A DNA stretch of 64,000 nucleotides from Bradyrhizobium sp. CSA112 (GTDB taxonomy: Bacteria; Pseudomonadota; Alphaproteobacteria; Rhizobiales; Xanthobacteraceae), in NCBI RefSeq assembly GCF_029051645.1, contig NZ_JAACFS010000002.1, positions 488,794 through 552,793 of the forward strand, read 5' to 3'. Under the pieces are notes generated by a model that had not been told where the DNA came from, did no database searches, and worked only from the letters and a program-made list of their open reading frames with translations. Within the stretch, counting starts at the first letter, position 1, and each line of letters opens with the position of its first letter. This document shows positions 8,528 to 16,710 of the stretch, one piece after another. Made by a program: the position numbers and the translations under genes.

Positions 8528-10177
8528 TCAATGCATGGCGAAGCCGCGGTAGCCGCCTGCTGCGACCTCGTCGCATTTCCCGTGATAGGTGCCTACACCG
8601 CCGGTGTAGGACAGCACCCGGCGCGGCTTGCCCTCGACATTCGAGCCGAGATACCAGGAGTTAGTTTTGGCGATGAGTGTCGCACTCGCGGTCTCGTCGT
8701 GATGCGCCACCCATTGGTCTTCGGCATCCTTTGTCGGCTCGATGACTTCCAGATTACGGCTGCGCATATACTTGATGCAGTTGTCGATCCACTCGACCTG
8801 CTTCTGGAGGCAGGTTGTCATGTTGCACAGGGCGGCCGACGGAGCGAGCGGCACGGCCGTCGTGAACAGGTTCGGATAGCCGTGAATTTGCAGGCCCATG
8901 GTGGTGCGGATATCCGTGCTCCAATCGTCCTTCAATGCCCTGCCATCGCGACCGCGGATGTCGATGCGCGTCAGCGCGCCTGTTCCGGCGTCGAACCCGG
9001 TTGCCAGAATGATGACATCGAGCTTGTGGATCGTCCCGTCCGCCGTCTGCAGCCCGTCAGGGGTCACGCGCTCGATCGGATTGCTCTTGACGCTGACGAT
9101 TTCGACATTGGAACGATGGAAGGTTTCCAGAAAATTCTGTTCCAGCGGCACGCGGTGCGTTCCGAAGCCGTAGTCGGTCGCGGCTGGAATCAGCAGTTCG
9201 CACAGCTTCGAATCCTGCAGCCGCTCGCGCATCTTCTCGCGCACGAATTCAGATATTTGGCGGTTGACCTCCTCGTCGAAGAACATCTCGCCAAAGGAGG
9301 CGAGCCATAGCTTCAGAGAACCGTCGTTCCAGCAGTCTTCCAGCACCTCGCGGCGCCGATCGGGTGTGAGATCGGCCCAGGCATGTTCGAAATCATACTC
9401 AAAACCCGTGAACGTACTGGGTAGCTGCTTGGTGAAGAACTCGAACTTCGCCTTGTAGGCATCGACATCAGCGGCGGTGTATTTGGGATTTTTCATCGGG
9501 ATGATGTATTGCGGCGTGCGGATGAAGACCTTCAGATGGCCGGCGTCGGCGGCGATCGTCTGGATGACCTGGATGCCGGTCGCCCCGTTACCCACCACGC
9601 CGATGCGCTTACCCGCAAAATTGACGCCTTCCTTAGGCCAGCGGGCCGTATGGAATAACTGACCCTTGAATGTCTCTTGCCCCGGAAACCTCGATGTCAG
9701 CGGTGCCGAAAGCATGCCGCAGCAGGTGATCAGGAACTGGGCGTGGATCGTATCGCCGTTGTCGGTCACCACCGTCCAGCGCTTCGCCATCTCGTCGAAA
9801 TGCGCGCGCTCGACGGTGGTGTTGAACTGAATATCCTTGCGGAGGTCGAGCTGGTCGGCGACGTAATTCAGCCAACGCTCGATTTCGGGCTGACCGGGGA
9901 ATTTCTCGCTCCAACTCCATCCCTTGTAGAGCTGTTCGGAGAACAGGTACTGATAAATATAGGCTTCTGAATCGAAACGCGCGCCAGGGTAGCGATTCCA
10001 GTACCACGTGCCGCCGACGCCGGAAGCGGCGTCGATCACTTGCACGTTTAATCCCTGCTCGCGCAGGCGATACAATTGATAAAGCCCGGCGACACCGGCT
10101 CCGACGACCACGGCATCGAAGCTCGCCGTCTTCTGCGCCCCGTTGCCTCTCCCTTTCTCTGTTGCTGCTTGGCTCAT
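8528..10177 (-). CDS. Flavin-dependent Baeyer-Villiger-type monooxygenase
   Basis: 549-residue FAD/NADPH monooxygenase. The first Rossmann motif is GAGVAGLYQLYRLRE near residue 25, followed by GVGGTWYWNRYPGARFD. The family fingerprint FxGxxxHxxxWP is present as FKGQLFHTARWP, and a second Rossmann motif is GVVGNGATGIQ. These mark a ketone-oxidising enzyme that inserts oxygen to give an ester or lactone. The start at 10177 has GGAGGG ten bases upstream and gives the usual N terminus. The substrate is unknown. It is transcribed divergently from the AraC gene and ahead of the serine hydrolase. Confidence 0.92.
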   Translation of the reverse strand: MSQAATEKGRGNGAQKTASFDAVVVGAGVAGLYQLYRLREQGLNVQVIDAASGVGGTWYWNRYPGARFDSEAYIYQYLFSEQLYKGWSWSEKFPGQPEIERWLNYVADQLDLRKDIQFNTTVERAHFDEMAKRWTVVTDNGDTIHAQFLITCCGMLSAPLTSRFPGQETFKGQLFHTARWPKEGVNFAGKRIGVVGNGATGIQVIQTIAADAGHLKVFIRTPQYIIPMKNPKYTAADVDAYKAKFEFFTKQLPSTFTGFEYDFEHAWADLTPDRRREVLEDCWNDGSLKLWLASFGEMFFDEEVNRQISEFVREKMRERLQDSKLCELLIPAATDYGFGTHRVPLEQNFLETFHRSNVEIVSVKSNPIERVTPDGLQTADGTIHKLDVIILATGFDAGTGALTRIDIRGRDGRALKDDWSTDIRTTMGLQIHGYPNLFTTAVPLAPSAALCNMTTCLQKQVEWIDNCIKYMRSRNLEVIEPTKDAEDQWVAHHDETASATLIAKTNSWYLGSNVEGKPRRVLSYTGGVGTYHGKCDEVAAGGYRGFAMH

Positions 10178-10536
10178 GCTTCCCTCCATTTGGCGTTTTT
10201 GCTGAAGACATGCGACTTCGTTCGCCCGTCGCGAGACGGACGGCGCACACGTCGCGGTATCGTTCACGGCAGTACAGGCGGCGGGACGCTCGATCCTTGC
10301 GTCTCTTCTGGCTTGCCGGTGCTGCTTGCCGTGTCGGATGAGGAAGCTAGTCGCAGCCCAGTGCTCCCGGCTTGGATGAATTGCGCATTCTTTTGAACGA
10401 AAATGCTGGCATCGCACGGCGTTTTCGCATTGGCCCTTGGCAAACTGCGAAACGGCCTTATGCTCGCCGCTGCCGTCTGGCCAGAGAATATAGAGCGGTC
10501 AACCGCCCCAAGACTTCCAGACGCGGGAGGTGCGCG
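10178..10536. promoter_or_regulatory. Divergent control region between monooxygenase and AraC genes
   Basis: 359 bases with no supported gene between divergently transcribed genes. It must hold both promoters and probably the AraC-protein binding sites. I could not mark a convincing operator by eye. Confidence 0.4.
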
Positions 10537-11436
10537 ATGGGCCGGTTGATCACGGTGGAGGAGCTCCCGCAATACGCCGGTGGCGAGCTCAAGCTGGACA
10601 GCATGGCGACGGGAATGCCGGAATTTCGAATGCGGGTGTTCCGCTACGCCCCATCCGAAATCTCGGTCCCTCCGTCGGAGAATTTCCTGATCGTCAATTA
10701 CCGGGAAGGCGCGACATCCATGAACCGCCGCGTAACCGGTCCATGGAAGCAGGATCACGTCGGTCGAGGCGTGACGACGTTGCTAACGCGCGCGGAGCCT
10801 TCGAACTGGCTCTGGCGGCACGATATCGAAGTGTCTCATTTTTATATCTCGCCCGCGCTCATGATGAAGACGGCAAGCGAGGCTTTCGACCGCGACGCGG
10901 AGCGGGTTGAACTCCATGATTTGGTGCGCGCAGAGGATCCGGTATTGGCCTGGATCAGCGATCAGATGATTCAGGAGGTGGCCGCTGGAGGGCCGGGCGG
11001 GCGGCTCTGCTATGATGCGCTTGCACTTCAGGCCAGCGTGCATATCCTGCGAAAATACGCCTCCGTCCAGTTCAAGTTGCCGCGTTCGCAGGGACGTTTC
11101 AGGCCGGCCCATGCGCGGTTGATCGAGGACTACATCGAGCAAAACATCTTCCGGAACATCACGCTCGAGGAATTGGCCAACATATGCAGCTGCACGCCGG
11201 TTCAGTTTGCGCGCAAATTCCAATCGCATTACGCAACCCGGCCGCATGCCTATGTCTTGAAACGCAAGGTGGAACGTGCGTGCCAGCACCTGCGTAAAGA
11301 CCGCCTGGCGCTCAAGGAAATCGCGCTTCTGAGCGGCTTTTCCGATCAGAGCCATCTCAACCGGGTCTTTCGCCGGTACATGAATGTCACGCCGGCCGAG
11401 TATCGCAGGCATAACTGCAGCAGCCGCGCGGGATAG
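10537..11436 (+). CDS. AraC family transcriptional regulator
   Basis: 299-residue regulator. The C-terminal AraC/XylS DNA-binding domain covers about residues 195-295: first helix-turn-helix ITLEELANICSCTPVQFARKF, second LKEIALLSGFSDQSHLNRVFRR, and the ending MNVTPAEYRR. The N-terminal domain is a probable effector domain with no family I recognise. The start ATG 10537 follows GGGAGG; the longer in-frame start at 10372 would reach into the control region. Its divergent position suggests that it controls the monooxygenase and hydrolase genes. Confidence 0.9.
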   Translation: MGRLITVEELPQYAGGELKLDSMATGMPEFRMRVFRYAPSEISVPPSENFLIVNYREGATSMNRRVTGPWKQDHVGRGVTTLLTRAEPSNWLWRHDIEVSHFYISPALMMKTASEAFDRDAERVELHDLVRAEDPVLAWISDQMIQEVAAGGPGGRLCYDALALQASVHILRKYASVQFKLPRSQGRFRPAHARLIEDYIEQNIFRNITLEELANICSCTPVQFARKFQSHYATRPHAYVLKRKVERACQHLRKDRLALKEIALLSGFSDQSHLNRVFRRYMNVTPAEYRRHNCSSRAG

Positions 11437-11566
11437 CATCAAGAGGGGACGGTCGTGTGGAACCCGCCTCAAGGGCCGGCGATGGGTCGGCTAGCGCCCA
11501 CAAGTTGGGGTCGGATGGAGGAAACATCGGGGCCCCGGCGCCGTTCTCATTGCCAGGAGGCTAGCC

Positions 11567-11872
11567 ATGAGCAAGTTCCAACAGAAGGCCGAAGCCCAGA
11601 CCAAACAGATCATCGGGCAAATGCTCGGCGATGAGCGGCTGGTGCAGGAAGCCAAGGAGCAGCAGCGCGAAGCGACGGAGCCGGGATCGACCGGTAAGCG
11701 CCATGACGATCGCTATGACCAAGGCATCGTCCGCGATGAACGCGGACAAGAGCAGCCTCGGGACAAGGAGCGCGCCCAGCGGGTGAGCAGAGTGGACCGA
11801 GGCGGCGATCCGCCGGGAAAGAAGCGAAAGAAGGGGGAGACCGCCCCCAAGCGCGCGGGGTCAGCTAGCTGA
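11567..11872 (+). CDS. Small, highly charged CsbD-like protein
   Basis: 101 residues, no membrane segment, very rich in Lys, Arg, Glu and Gln. The first 35 residues (KAEAQTKQIIGQMLGDERL) resemble CsbD/UPF0337 stress proteins; the rest is a disordered basic tail ending in KKRKKGETAPKRAG. AGGAGG lies eight bases before the ATG. A stress or nucleoid-associated role is possible but not shown. Confidence 0.65.
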   Translation: MSKFQQKAEAQTKQIIGQMLGDERLVQEAKEQQREATEPGSTGKRHDDRYDQGIVRDERGQEQPRDKERAQRVSRVDRGGDPPGKKRKKGETAPKRAGSAS

Positions 11873-11907
11873 CTGCAGACAGGGGATCCAGCTCCGCAGA
11901 CAAGAAA

Positions 11908-11928
11908 AGAGGCGGCCGTGCCGCCTCT
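11908..11928 (-). terminator. Terminator of the 11952-12293 gene
   Basis: Nine-base stem AGAGGCGGC / GCCGCCTCT with a three-base loop. On the minus strand it is followed by TTTTCTT, as expected for factor-independent termination. Confidence 0.75.
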
Positions 11929-11951
11929 CTCAGGTCTCGCATACGTTCTCG

Positions 11952-12293
11952 TTACTGACAGATGTGACGTCGGCCGTCCTGGCCTATGAACGTCGTGCCA
12001 GGCTGACAGACGAAACCGCTGTTGTAGCCACCATAGTAGCGGCGGCCATAGTTATAGGCGTAGACGTCGTTTCGGAATGGAGCGGTGGCGATGGCGCCGG
12101 CCGTTCCGATCGCGCCGCCGACCACGCCCGCGGCTACTTCACCCGGCCAGAATCCGCTGTGTCTGTTATAGACGCGGTCCTGGGTTTGCGGCTGACGGAT
12201 GGCATCTGACCGTCCGTGAGCATCCTGCGCCAATGCCGGCGCTGCGACCGCAGTGGAAAGAACAGCCGCTGCTGTCAGGAGCTTCCAGTTCAT
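11952..12293 (-). CDS. Small secreted protein with glycine zipper and Tyr-rich segment
   Basis: 113 residues with a classic signal peptide (LLTAAAVLSTAVAAPALA, cut before QDAHG). Then come a glycine-rich hydrophobic segment (GEVAAGVVGGAIGTAGAIA) and a Tyr/Gly-rich stretch (NYGRRYYGGYNSG). The tail CQPGTTFIGQDGRRHICQ is common in small rhizobial exported proteins. Two cysteines in the tail may form a disulfide. ATG 12293 follows GGAGG with good spacing. The function is unknown; envelope or periplasm location is inferred. Confidence 0.8.
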   Translation of the reverse strand: MNWKLLTAAAVLSTAVAAPALAQDAHGRSDAIRQPQTQDRVYNRHSGFWPGEVAAGVVGGAIGTAGAIATAPFRNDVYAYNYGRRYYGGYNSGFVCQPGTTFIGQDGRRHICQ

Positions 12294-12556
12294 AAGTTGC
12301 CTCCGTTGTAGTGGCTTGCAGTGACTTTGGAGCCAACGAATAGCGATAGGCACCGTTCCGGTATTGTGATCCGGTCATTTCAAACGGATGTGAAGTTTAA
12401 GTTTCGGTTACATGTTCCGCTGCGAGGCGGCCCGTTCGGGGAACGATGTATATCGGTGCCGATTGACCGGGGAGTGCTGCGCGACCGGCCCAAGAAGGCC
12501 GGCGCAACCTGAGTTGCAGACGTATCGCGGCCTGAACGGCAATTGCGAGGTCAGCC

Positions 12557-13009
12557 ATGAAGAGCAAGCGCGTCGGCGTTGACGAGCAGTCGCAGGTTCA
12601 CGTCATCATTCTTGATGCGGGCGAGGAGGCGTTTGCAGCACTCACTCGCTTTGCCAATGAATCCGGAATTTCCGCGGCCTCGTTGACAGCGATCGGTGCC
12701 TTCGAACGTGCTACCGTCGGCTGGTTCGACATTGCTTCGAAGAGCTACCGGAAGATCGAGGTCAATGAACAATGCGAGGTTCTCAGTGCGATCGGGGATG
12801 TCGCCGTCGGCGATGACGGCAAGCCCAGCCTTCACGTCCACATTGTGCTGGGGCTCGCCGACGGCTCGACCCGCGGCGGCCATTTGCTGGCGGGCACGGT
12901 GAGGCCGACGCTCGAAGTTGTCTTGACCGAAGTCCCCGCAACGCTGCGACGAAAGAAGCGGGCGGAGCTCGGGATTGCCCTGATCGATCTTGGCGCCGAG
13001 CGCGGCTGA
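12557..13009 (+). CDS. PPC-domain (DUF296) protein
   Basis: 150 residues that span one PPC/DUF296 domain, the fold found in plant AT-hook proteins and in stand-alone bacterial proteins. Visible features are the conserved core HVHIVLGLADGSTRGGHLLAGTV with its metal-binding-type histidines, and ASLTAIGAFERATVGWFD. Bacterial members form trimers; their role is unknown. A GAGGTCAGCC ribosome site precedes the ATG. Confidence 0.88.
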   Translation: MKSKRVGVDEQSQVHVIILDAGEEAFAALTRFANESGISAASLTAIGAFERATVGWFDIASKSYRKIEVNEQCEVLSAIGDVAVGDDGKPSLHVHIVLGLADGSTRGGHLLAGTVRPTLEVVLTEVPATLRRKKRAELGIALIDLGAERG

Positions 13010-13350
13010 GGCGCCACGCGGCTTCCCTTGTCGCAGCCGGAATAAAAAGAGCCCCGCCAACCCCGTCCATCGGTTCCGCGGGGCTCGAGTTCGACGTTGC
13101 GGGGGAAGGAAACGCCGATATGGGCAAACCCGGAGCGGGCCCGATCGTTCCTGTAATCGCTTCGCTCCATGCGTTCCACTGACCGCACCGAAGCCGATAT
13201 TGCGAGGAAACGCCGCGGCAGAACGCTCGTCAGGGTAGTAGTTTTACGAGGCCGAACAAATATTTGCGCGGCGAGCGCCAGCGTAAGCAAACGTTTAGCG
13301 GCTGCCCGTAAAATACCGGCATCAACTTCTGCATTAACCCCTGGTTAGTC
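13010..13350. other. Intergenic region with a long hairpin
   Basis: A GAGCCCCGC (13049-13057) / GCGGGGCTC (13078-13086) stem with a 20-base loop follows the PPC gene. An A-run precedes it and no T-run follows on the plus strand, so it terminates best on the minus strand. The rest holds no supported gene. Confidence 0.45.
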
Positions 13351-13878
13351 ATGCGCCTTCTGCCGATGAAAGAGCCGGACAGGTCCTGGCGGTCGATCAA
13401 GGGCCAGTGGAAGAAAGACGCCGAAAGCGTCGGCGAGGACTTTTCGACCTTTTCGACGGGAAGCTTCACGACCTATGACGGGCTGACCAAGGAAGGCGAC
13501 CATCCCAGCCTGTACTGCCTTTCCGACGGTGAACGGATTCATGCGGCCTGCCAGGTCAGCCGCCTGATGATGAGCAAGTTTCCGTCGCCCATCCTGCGCG
13601 CGCGCTTCGTCGTCGTGTCGCCGGTTTACGAATTGGGGATCGCAGAGGCCAGCCAGTACGCCCAGATGATGGTGGCGCTATTCTCCGGCATCGTGTGGCT
13701 GTCGCGAGATACGATGTCGGCAAGCCATATCCGCTTCTTCCTGAAGAGCCCGGGAGATTCGCAATACTTCGCGGCGCTGCAGGCTTCGACGCCGGCCTCG
13801 CTGTTTTCGAAGTTCACGATCGACGGGGCGCTAATCGAGTGCAGCCTCAGGGAAGATGAGATGGCGGAAACCGCCTGA
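13351..13878 (+). CDS. Conserved hypothetical protein
   Basis: 175 residues, soluble, no signal peptide. Features: SWRSIKGQWKKDAESVGEDF at the front, a hydrophobic core with MMVALFSGIVWLSRDTMS at about residues 106-123, and an acidic end. The composition is that of a folded domain, but I cannot name the family. An internal ATG at 13366 is an alternative start. It ends about 90 bases before the GGDEF-EAL gene, so it could share its promoter region. Confidence 0.65.
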   Translation: MRLLPMKEPDRSWRSIKGQWKKDAESVGEDFSTFSTGSFTTYDGLTKEGDHPSLYCLSDGERIHAACQVSRLMMSKFPSPILRARFVVVSPVYELGIAEASQYAQMMVALFSGIVWLSRDTMSASHIRFFLKSPGDSQYFAALQASTPASLFSKFTIDGALIECSLREDEMAETA

Positions 13879-13970
13879 TTCCGCTGATACCTTAACCTTG
13901 CGATAACTCACTTTGCTAACGTCCTTTTGGATTGTGTTCCCTACAACAAGCGCCTGTGGGGGCAGCGAAA

Positions 13971-16691
13971 ATGCTGAACAATTCATCGCAAGACGTCATC
14001 GCGGAGAGCCGGCCTCGTTTTGGTGCCGGCCTGCCGTGGCGGATCCGGCTGGGCGCGATCCAGTGGCTGATCCTGAGCGCCGCAGGGCTCGTGCTCGCGA
14101 TCACGCTCGGCACCGGCTATTTCGCCATGCAATACCGCGAGCGGGCGCTGGAAGTCGCCGAGCGCGAACTCAATAACAGCGCGCTGCTGCTGTCGCGGCA
14201 TTTCGACCAGCAATTGCTGGACCTCCAGCATGTCCAGGAAGACGTCGTGACCGGCCTGCGGGCGGACGGGGTCCACACCGCCGACGACTTCGAAAGCAAG
14301 ATGTCGACATTGAGCGCGCACGAGATGCTGCGCGCGAAGCTCTCGGTGTTGCCGCATGTCGGCGCCCTGAATCTCTGGAGCGCCAAGGGCTGGCTGATCA
14401 ATTCGTCCGAGATGTGGCCGGTGGCGGACAAGACCATCACCGACCGGCGCTACTTCCAGGAGTTCATGTCGGGCAAGCCGACGCCCGGCGTGATCGTCGA
14501 GCCGGTCGTGAGCAAGGTGACCAAGGTCTGGACGACGGTCTTTGCGCGAAAGATCACCGGCCGCCAGGGCGAGATCATCGGCTTTGCCGTCCGCGGCGTT
14601 GAACCTTCCCACTTCGAAGACTTCGTTGCATCGCTGGCCCTGGACCGCGACACCGCGATTTCGATGATTCACCGCGACGGCACCATCATCGCCCGCTATC
14701 CCAAGGACGACGCGCTGATCGGCCACAACGTCGCCAATACGGCCGCATTTCAGCATGCGCTGGTGCTGGACGGCAATATTTCGGGACGCTTCACCAGCGC
14801 GAGATTGTCGCAAGACAAGGTCGGCGCGGTGAAGTCGCTGACGCACTTTCCGATCCTCATCGTCGCGACCACCAGGACGGAGACCGCACTCGCCGACTGG
14901 CGGGCGCAGACCAGGCTGCAATTTTTTGCAGCGGCGTTGGCGATCGTCGTCGTGATCGTCATGGTGTTCCTGATCGTGCGCCAGCTACGCCGCCAGCACG
15001 CCGCCGCGCAGCGCAAGCTTTCGGAGAAGAGCCAGCATCTCGACACCGCCATCAACAACATGACGCAGGGCCTCTTGCTGTTCGATGCCTCGGGCCATCT
15101 GGTGATCTGCAACCGGCGCTATATCGACATGTTCGGGCTCTCGCCCGAGGTGGTCAAACCCGGCTGTCATCTGCGCGACCTGATCCAGCACCGCCAGGAA
15201 CGCGGCTCCTTTGTCGGCGACGTCGACGCCTATTGCGCCCGGTTTCTCGACCCCAGTGGCAGCCTCGTTCAGGATGCCATAACCTCGACACCCGATGGGC
15301 GCACGATCCGGCTGATCTTCAAGCGATCGGCGGACGGCGGCTGGGCCGCGACGCTGGAAGACGTCACCGAGGGGCGGCGCGACCAGGCCAGGATCGAACA
15401 TCTCGCCCATTACGACGCGCTGACCAATCTGCCGAACCGGGCGCTGTTCCAGCGCCACGCGGAGGGATTGCTGCTGGAGACCGAGGGGCAGGAGTTCGCG
15501 ATCCTCTATATCGACATCGACGAGTTCAAGCGCATCAACGACACACTGGGACATCTGATCGGCGACGAGTTCCTGAAGGGCGTAGCGGAGCGGCTCCGCC
15601 AGTCGGTTGGCCCTGAAGATTTCATCGCGCGGCTTGGCGGGGATGAATTCGCCATCCTGCAGAACGGCATCGCGAGCGCCGAGGATGTTCGCGCGCTGGT
15701 CGCGCGGATCTATCAGGCGCTGCGTACCCCGTTCAATTGCCATGACCATCAACTCTCCAGCGACGCCAGCATCGGCATCGCGATCGCCCCGCGCGACGGC
15801 TCGGACCTGTTCGATCTTCTGAAGAACGCCGATCTCGCCATGTATGCGGCGAAGGCGGCCGGCCGCAGGACCTATCGCTTCTTCGATCCCAGCATGGAGC
15901 AGCAGGCCAACCATCGCCGCGAGCTGGAGGCGGACTTGCGCGAGGCACTGGCGCAGGGCGGCTTCGAGCTGCACTATCAGCCGCAGGTCGATCTGCACAG
16001 CGATCGCGTCACCGGCTGCGAGGCGCTATTGCGCTGGCGGCATCCGGTGCGCGGCGTGGTCTCGCCCGCCGACTTCGTGCCGGTCGCCGAGGAAACCGGC
16101 CTGATCGAGGAGATCGGGCAGTGGGTGTTGCGTACCGCCTGTGCGGAAGCTGCGAGCTGGCCGGACCATGTCCGCATCGCCGTCAACGTCTCGCCGATCC
16201 AGTTCCGGTCGGAAACGCTGTCGCTGAAAGTGGCGGCAGCGCTCAACGAGGCCGGGCTCGACCCGCGCCGGCTGGAGCTGGAGATCACCGAAGCCGTCCT
16301 GATCGCGGACGACGATGCTGCGCTGGCGACGCTGAACCAGCTTCGCGCGCTTGGCATTCACATCGCGCTCGACGATTTCGGCACCGGCTATTCCTCGCTG
16401 CAATATCTGCAGCGCTTCCCGTTCGACAAGATCAAGATCGACCGCTCCTTCGTCAAGGAAGTGACGCGCAATTCCTCGTCGGCCTCGATCATCCGCGCGG
16501 TGGTCAGCATCGCCGCCGACCGCAACATGATCACGACGGCGGAAGGCGTCGAGACCCTGCAGCAGCGCGAGACCGTGCAGGATCTCGGATGCACGCAGAT
16601 GCAGGGCTACCTGTTCAGCGCGGCGCGTCCGGCGCAGGAAGTCCGCGCGTTGCTGGCATCGGGAAAGGCCGGCGTCGAGGCCGCGGCATAA
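13971..16691 (+). CDS. GGDEF-EAL protein with cache sensor and PAS domain
   Basis: 906-residue inner-membrane regulator of cyclic di-GMP. Order: membrane helix (about 30-53), periplasmic double-cache sensor (about 54-310), second helix (about 317-337), PAS domain (about 350-467), GGDEF domain with the intact motif LGGDEF (about 555-560), and EAL domain with CEALLRWRHP and DDFGTGYSS. Both catalytic motifs look complete, so synthesis, breakdown or both are possible. The start is ATG 13971; a TTG at 13932 would add 13 residues. No partner gene overlaps it. Confidence 0.92.
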   Translation: MLNNSSQDVIAESRPRFGAGLPWRIRLGAIQWLILSAAGLVLAITLGTGYFAMQYRERALEVAERELNNSALLLSRHFDQQLLDLQHVQEDVVTGLRADGVHTADDFESKMSTLSAHEMLRAKLSVLPHVGALNLWSAKGWLINSSEMWPVADKTITDRRYFQEFMSGKPTPGVIVEPVVSKVTKVWTTVFARKITGRQGEIIGFAVRGVEPSHFEDFVASLALDRDTAISMIHRDGTIIARYPKDDALIGHNVANTAAFQHALVLDGNISGRFTSARLSQDKVGAVKSLTHFPILIVATTRTETALADWRAQTRLQFFAAALAIVVVIVMVFLIVRQLRRQHAAAQRKLSEKSQHLDTAINNMTQGLLLFDASGHLVICNRRYIDMFGLSPEVVKPGCHLRDLIQHRQERGSFVGDVDAYCARFLDPSGSLVQDAITSTPDGRTIRLIFKRSADGGWAATLEDVTEGRRDQARIEHLAHYDALTNLPNRALFQRHAEGLLLETEGQEFAILYIDIDEFKRINDTLGHLIGDEFLKGVAERLRQSVGPEDFIARLGGDEFAILQNGIASAEDVRALVARIYQALRTPFNCHDHQLSSDASIGIAIAPRDGSDLFDLLKNADLAMYAAKAAGRRTYRFFDPSMEQQANHRRELEADLREALAQGGFELHYQPQVDLHSDRVTGCEALLRWRHPVRGVVSPADFVPVAEETGLIEEIGQWVLRTACAEAASWPDHVRIAVNVSPIQFRSETLSLKVAAALNEAGLDPRRLELEITEAVLIADDDAALATLNQLRALGIHIALDDFGTGYSSLQYLQRFPFDKIKIDRSFVKEVTRNSSSASIIRAVVSIAADRNMITTAEGVETLQQRETVQDLGCTQMQGYLFSAARPAQEVRALLASGKAGVEAAA

Positions 16692-16710
16692 GGTTTGAGA
16701 CCAGGTTGCT

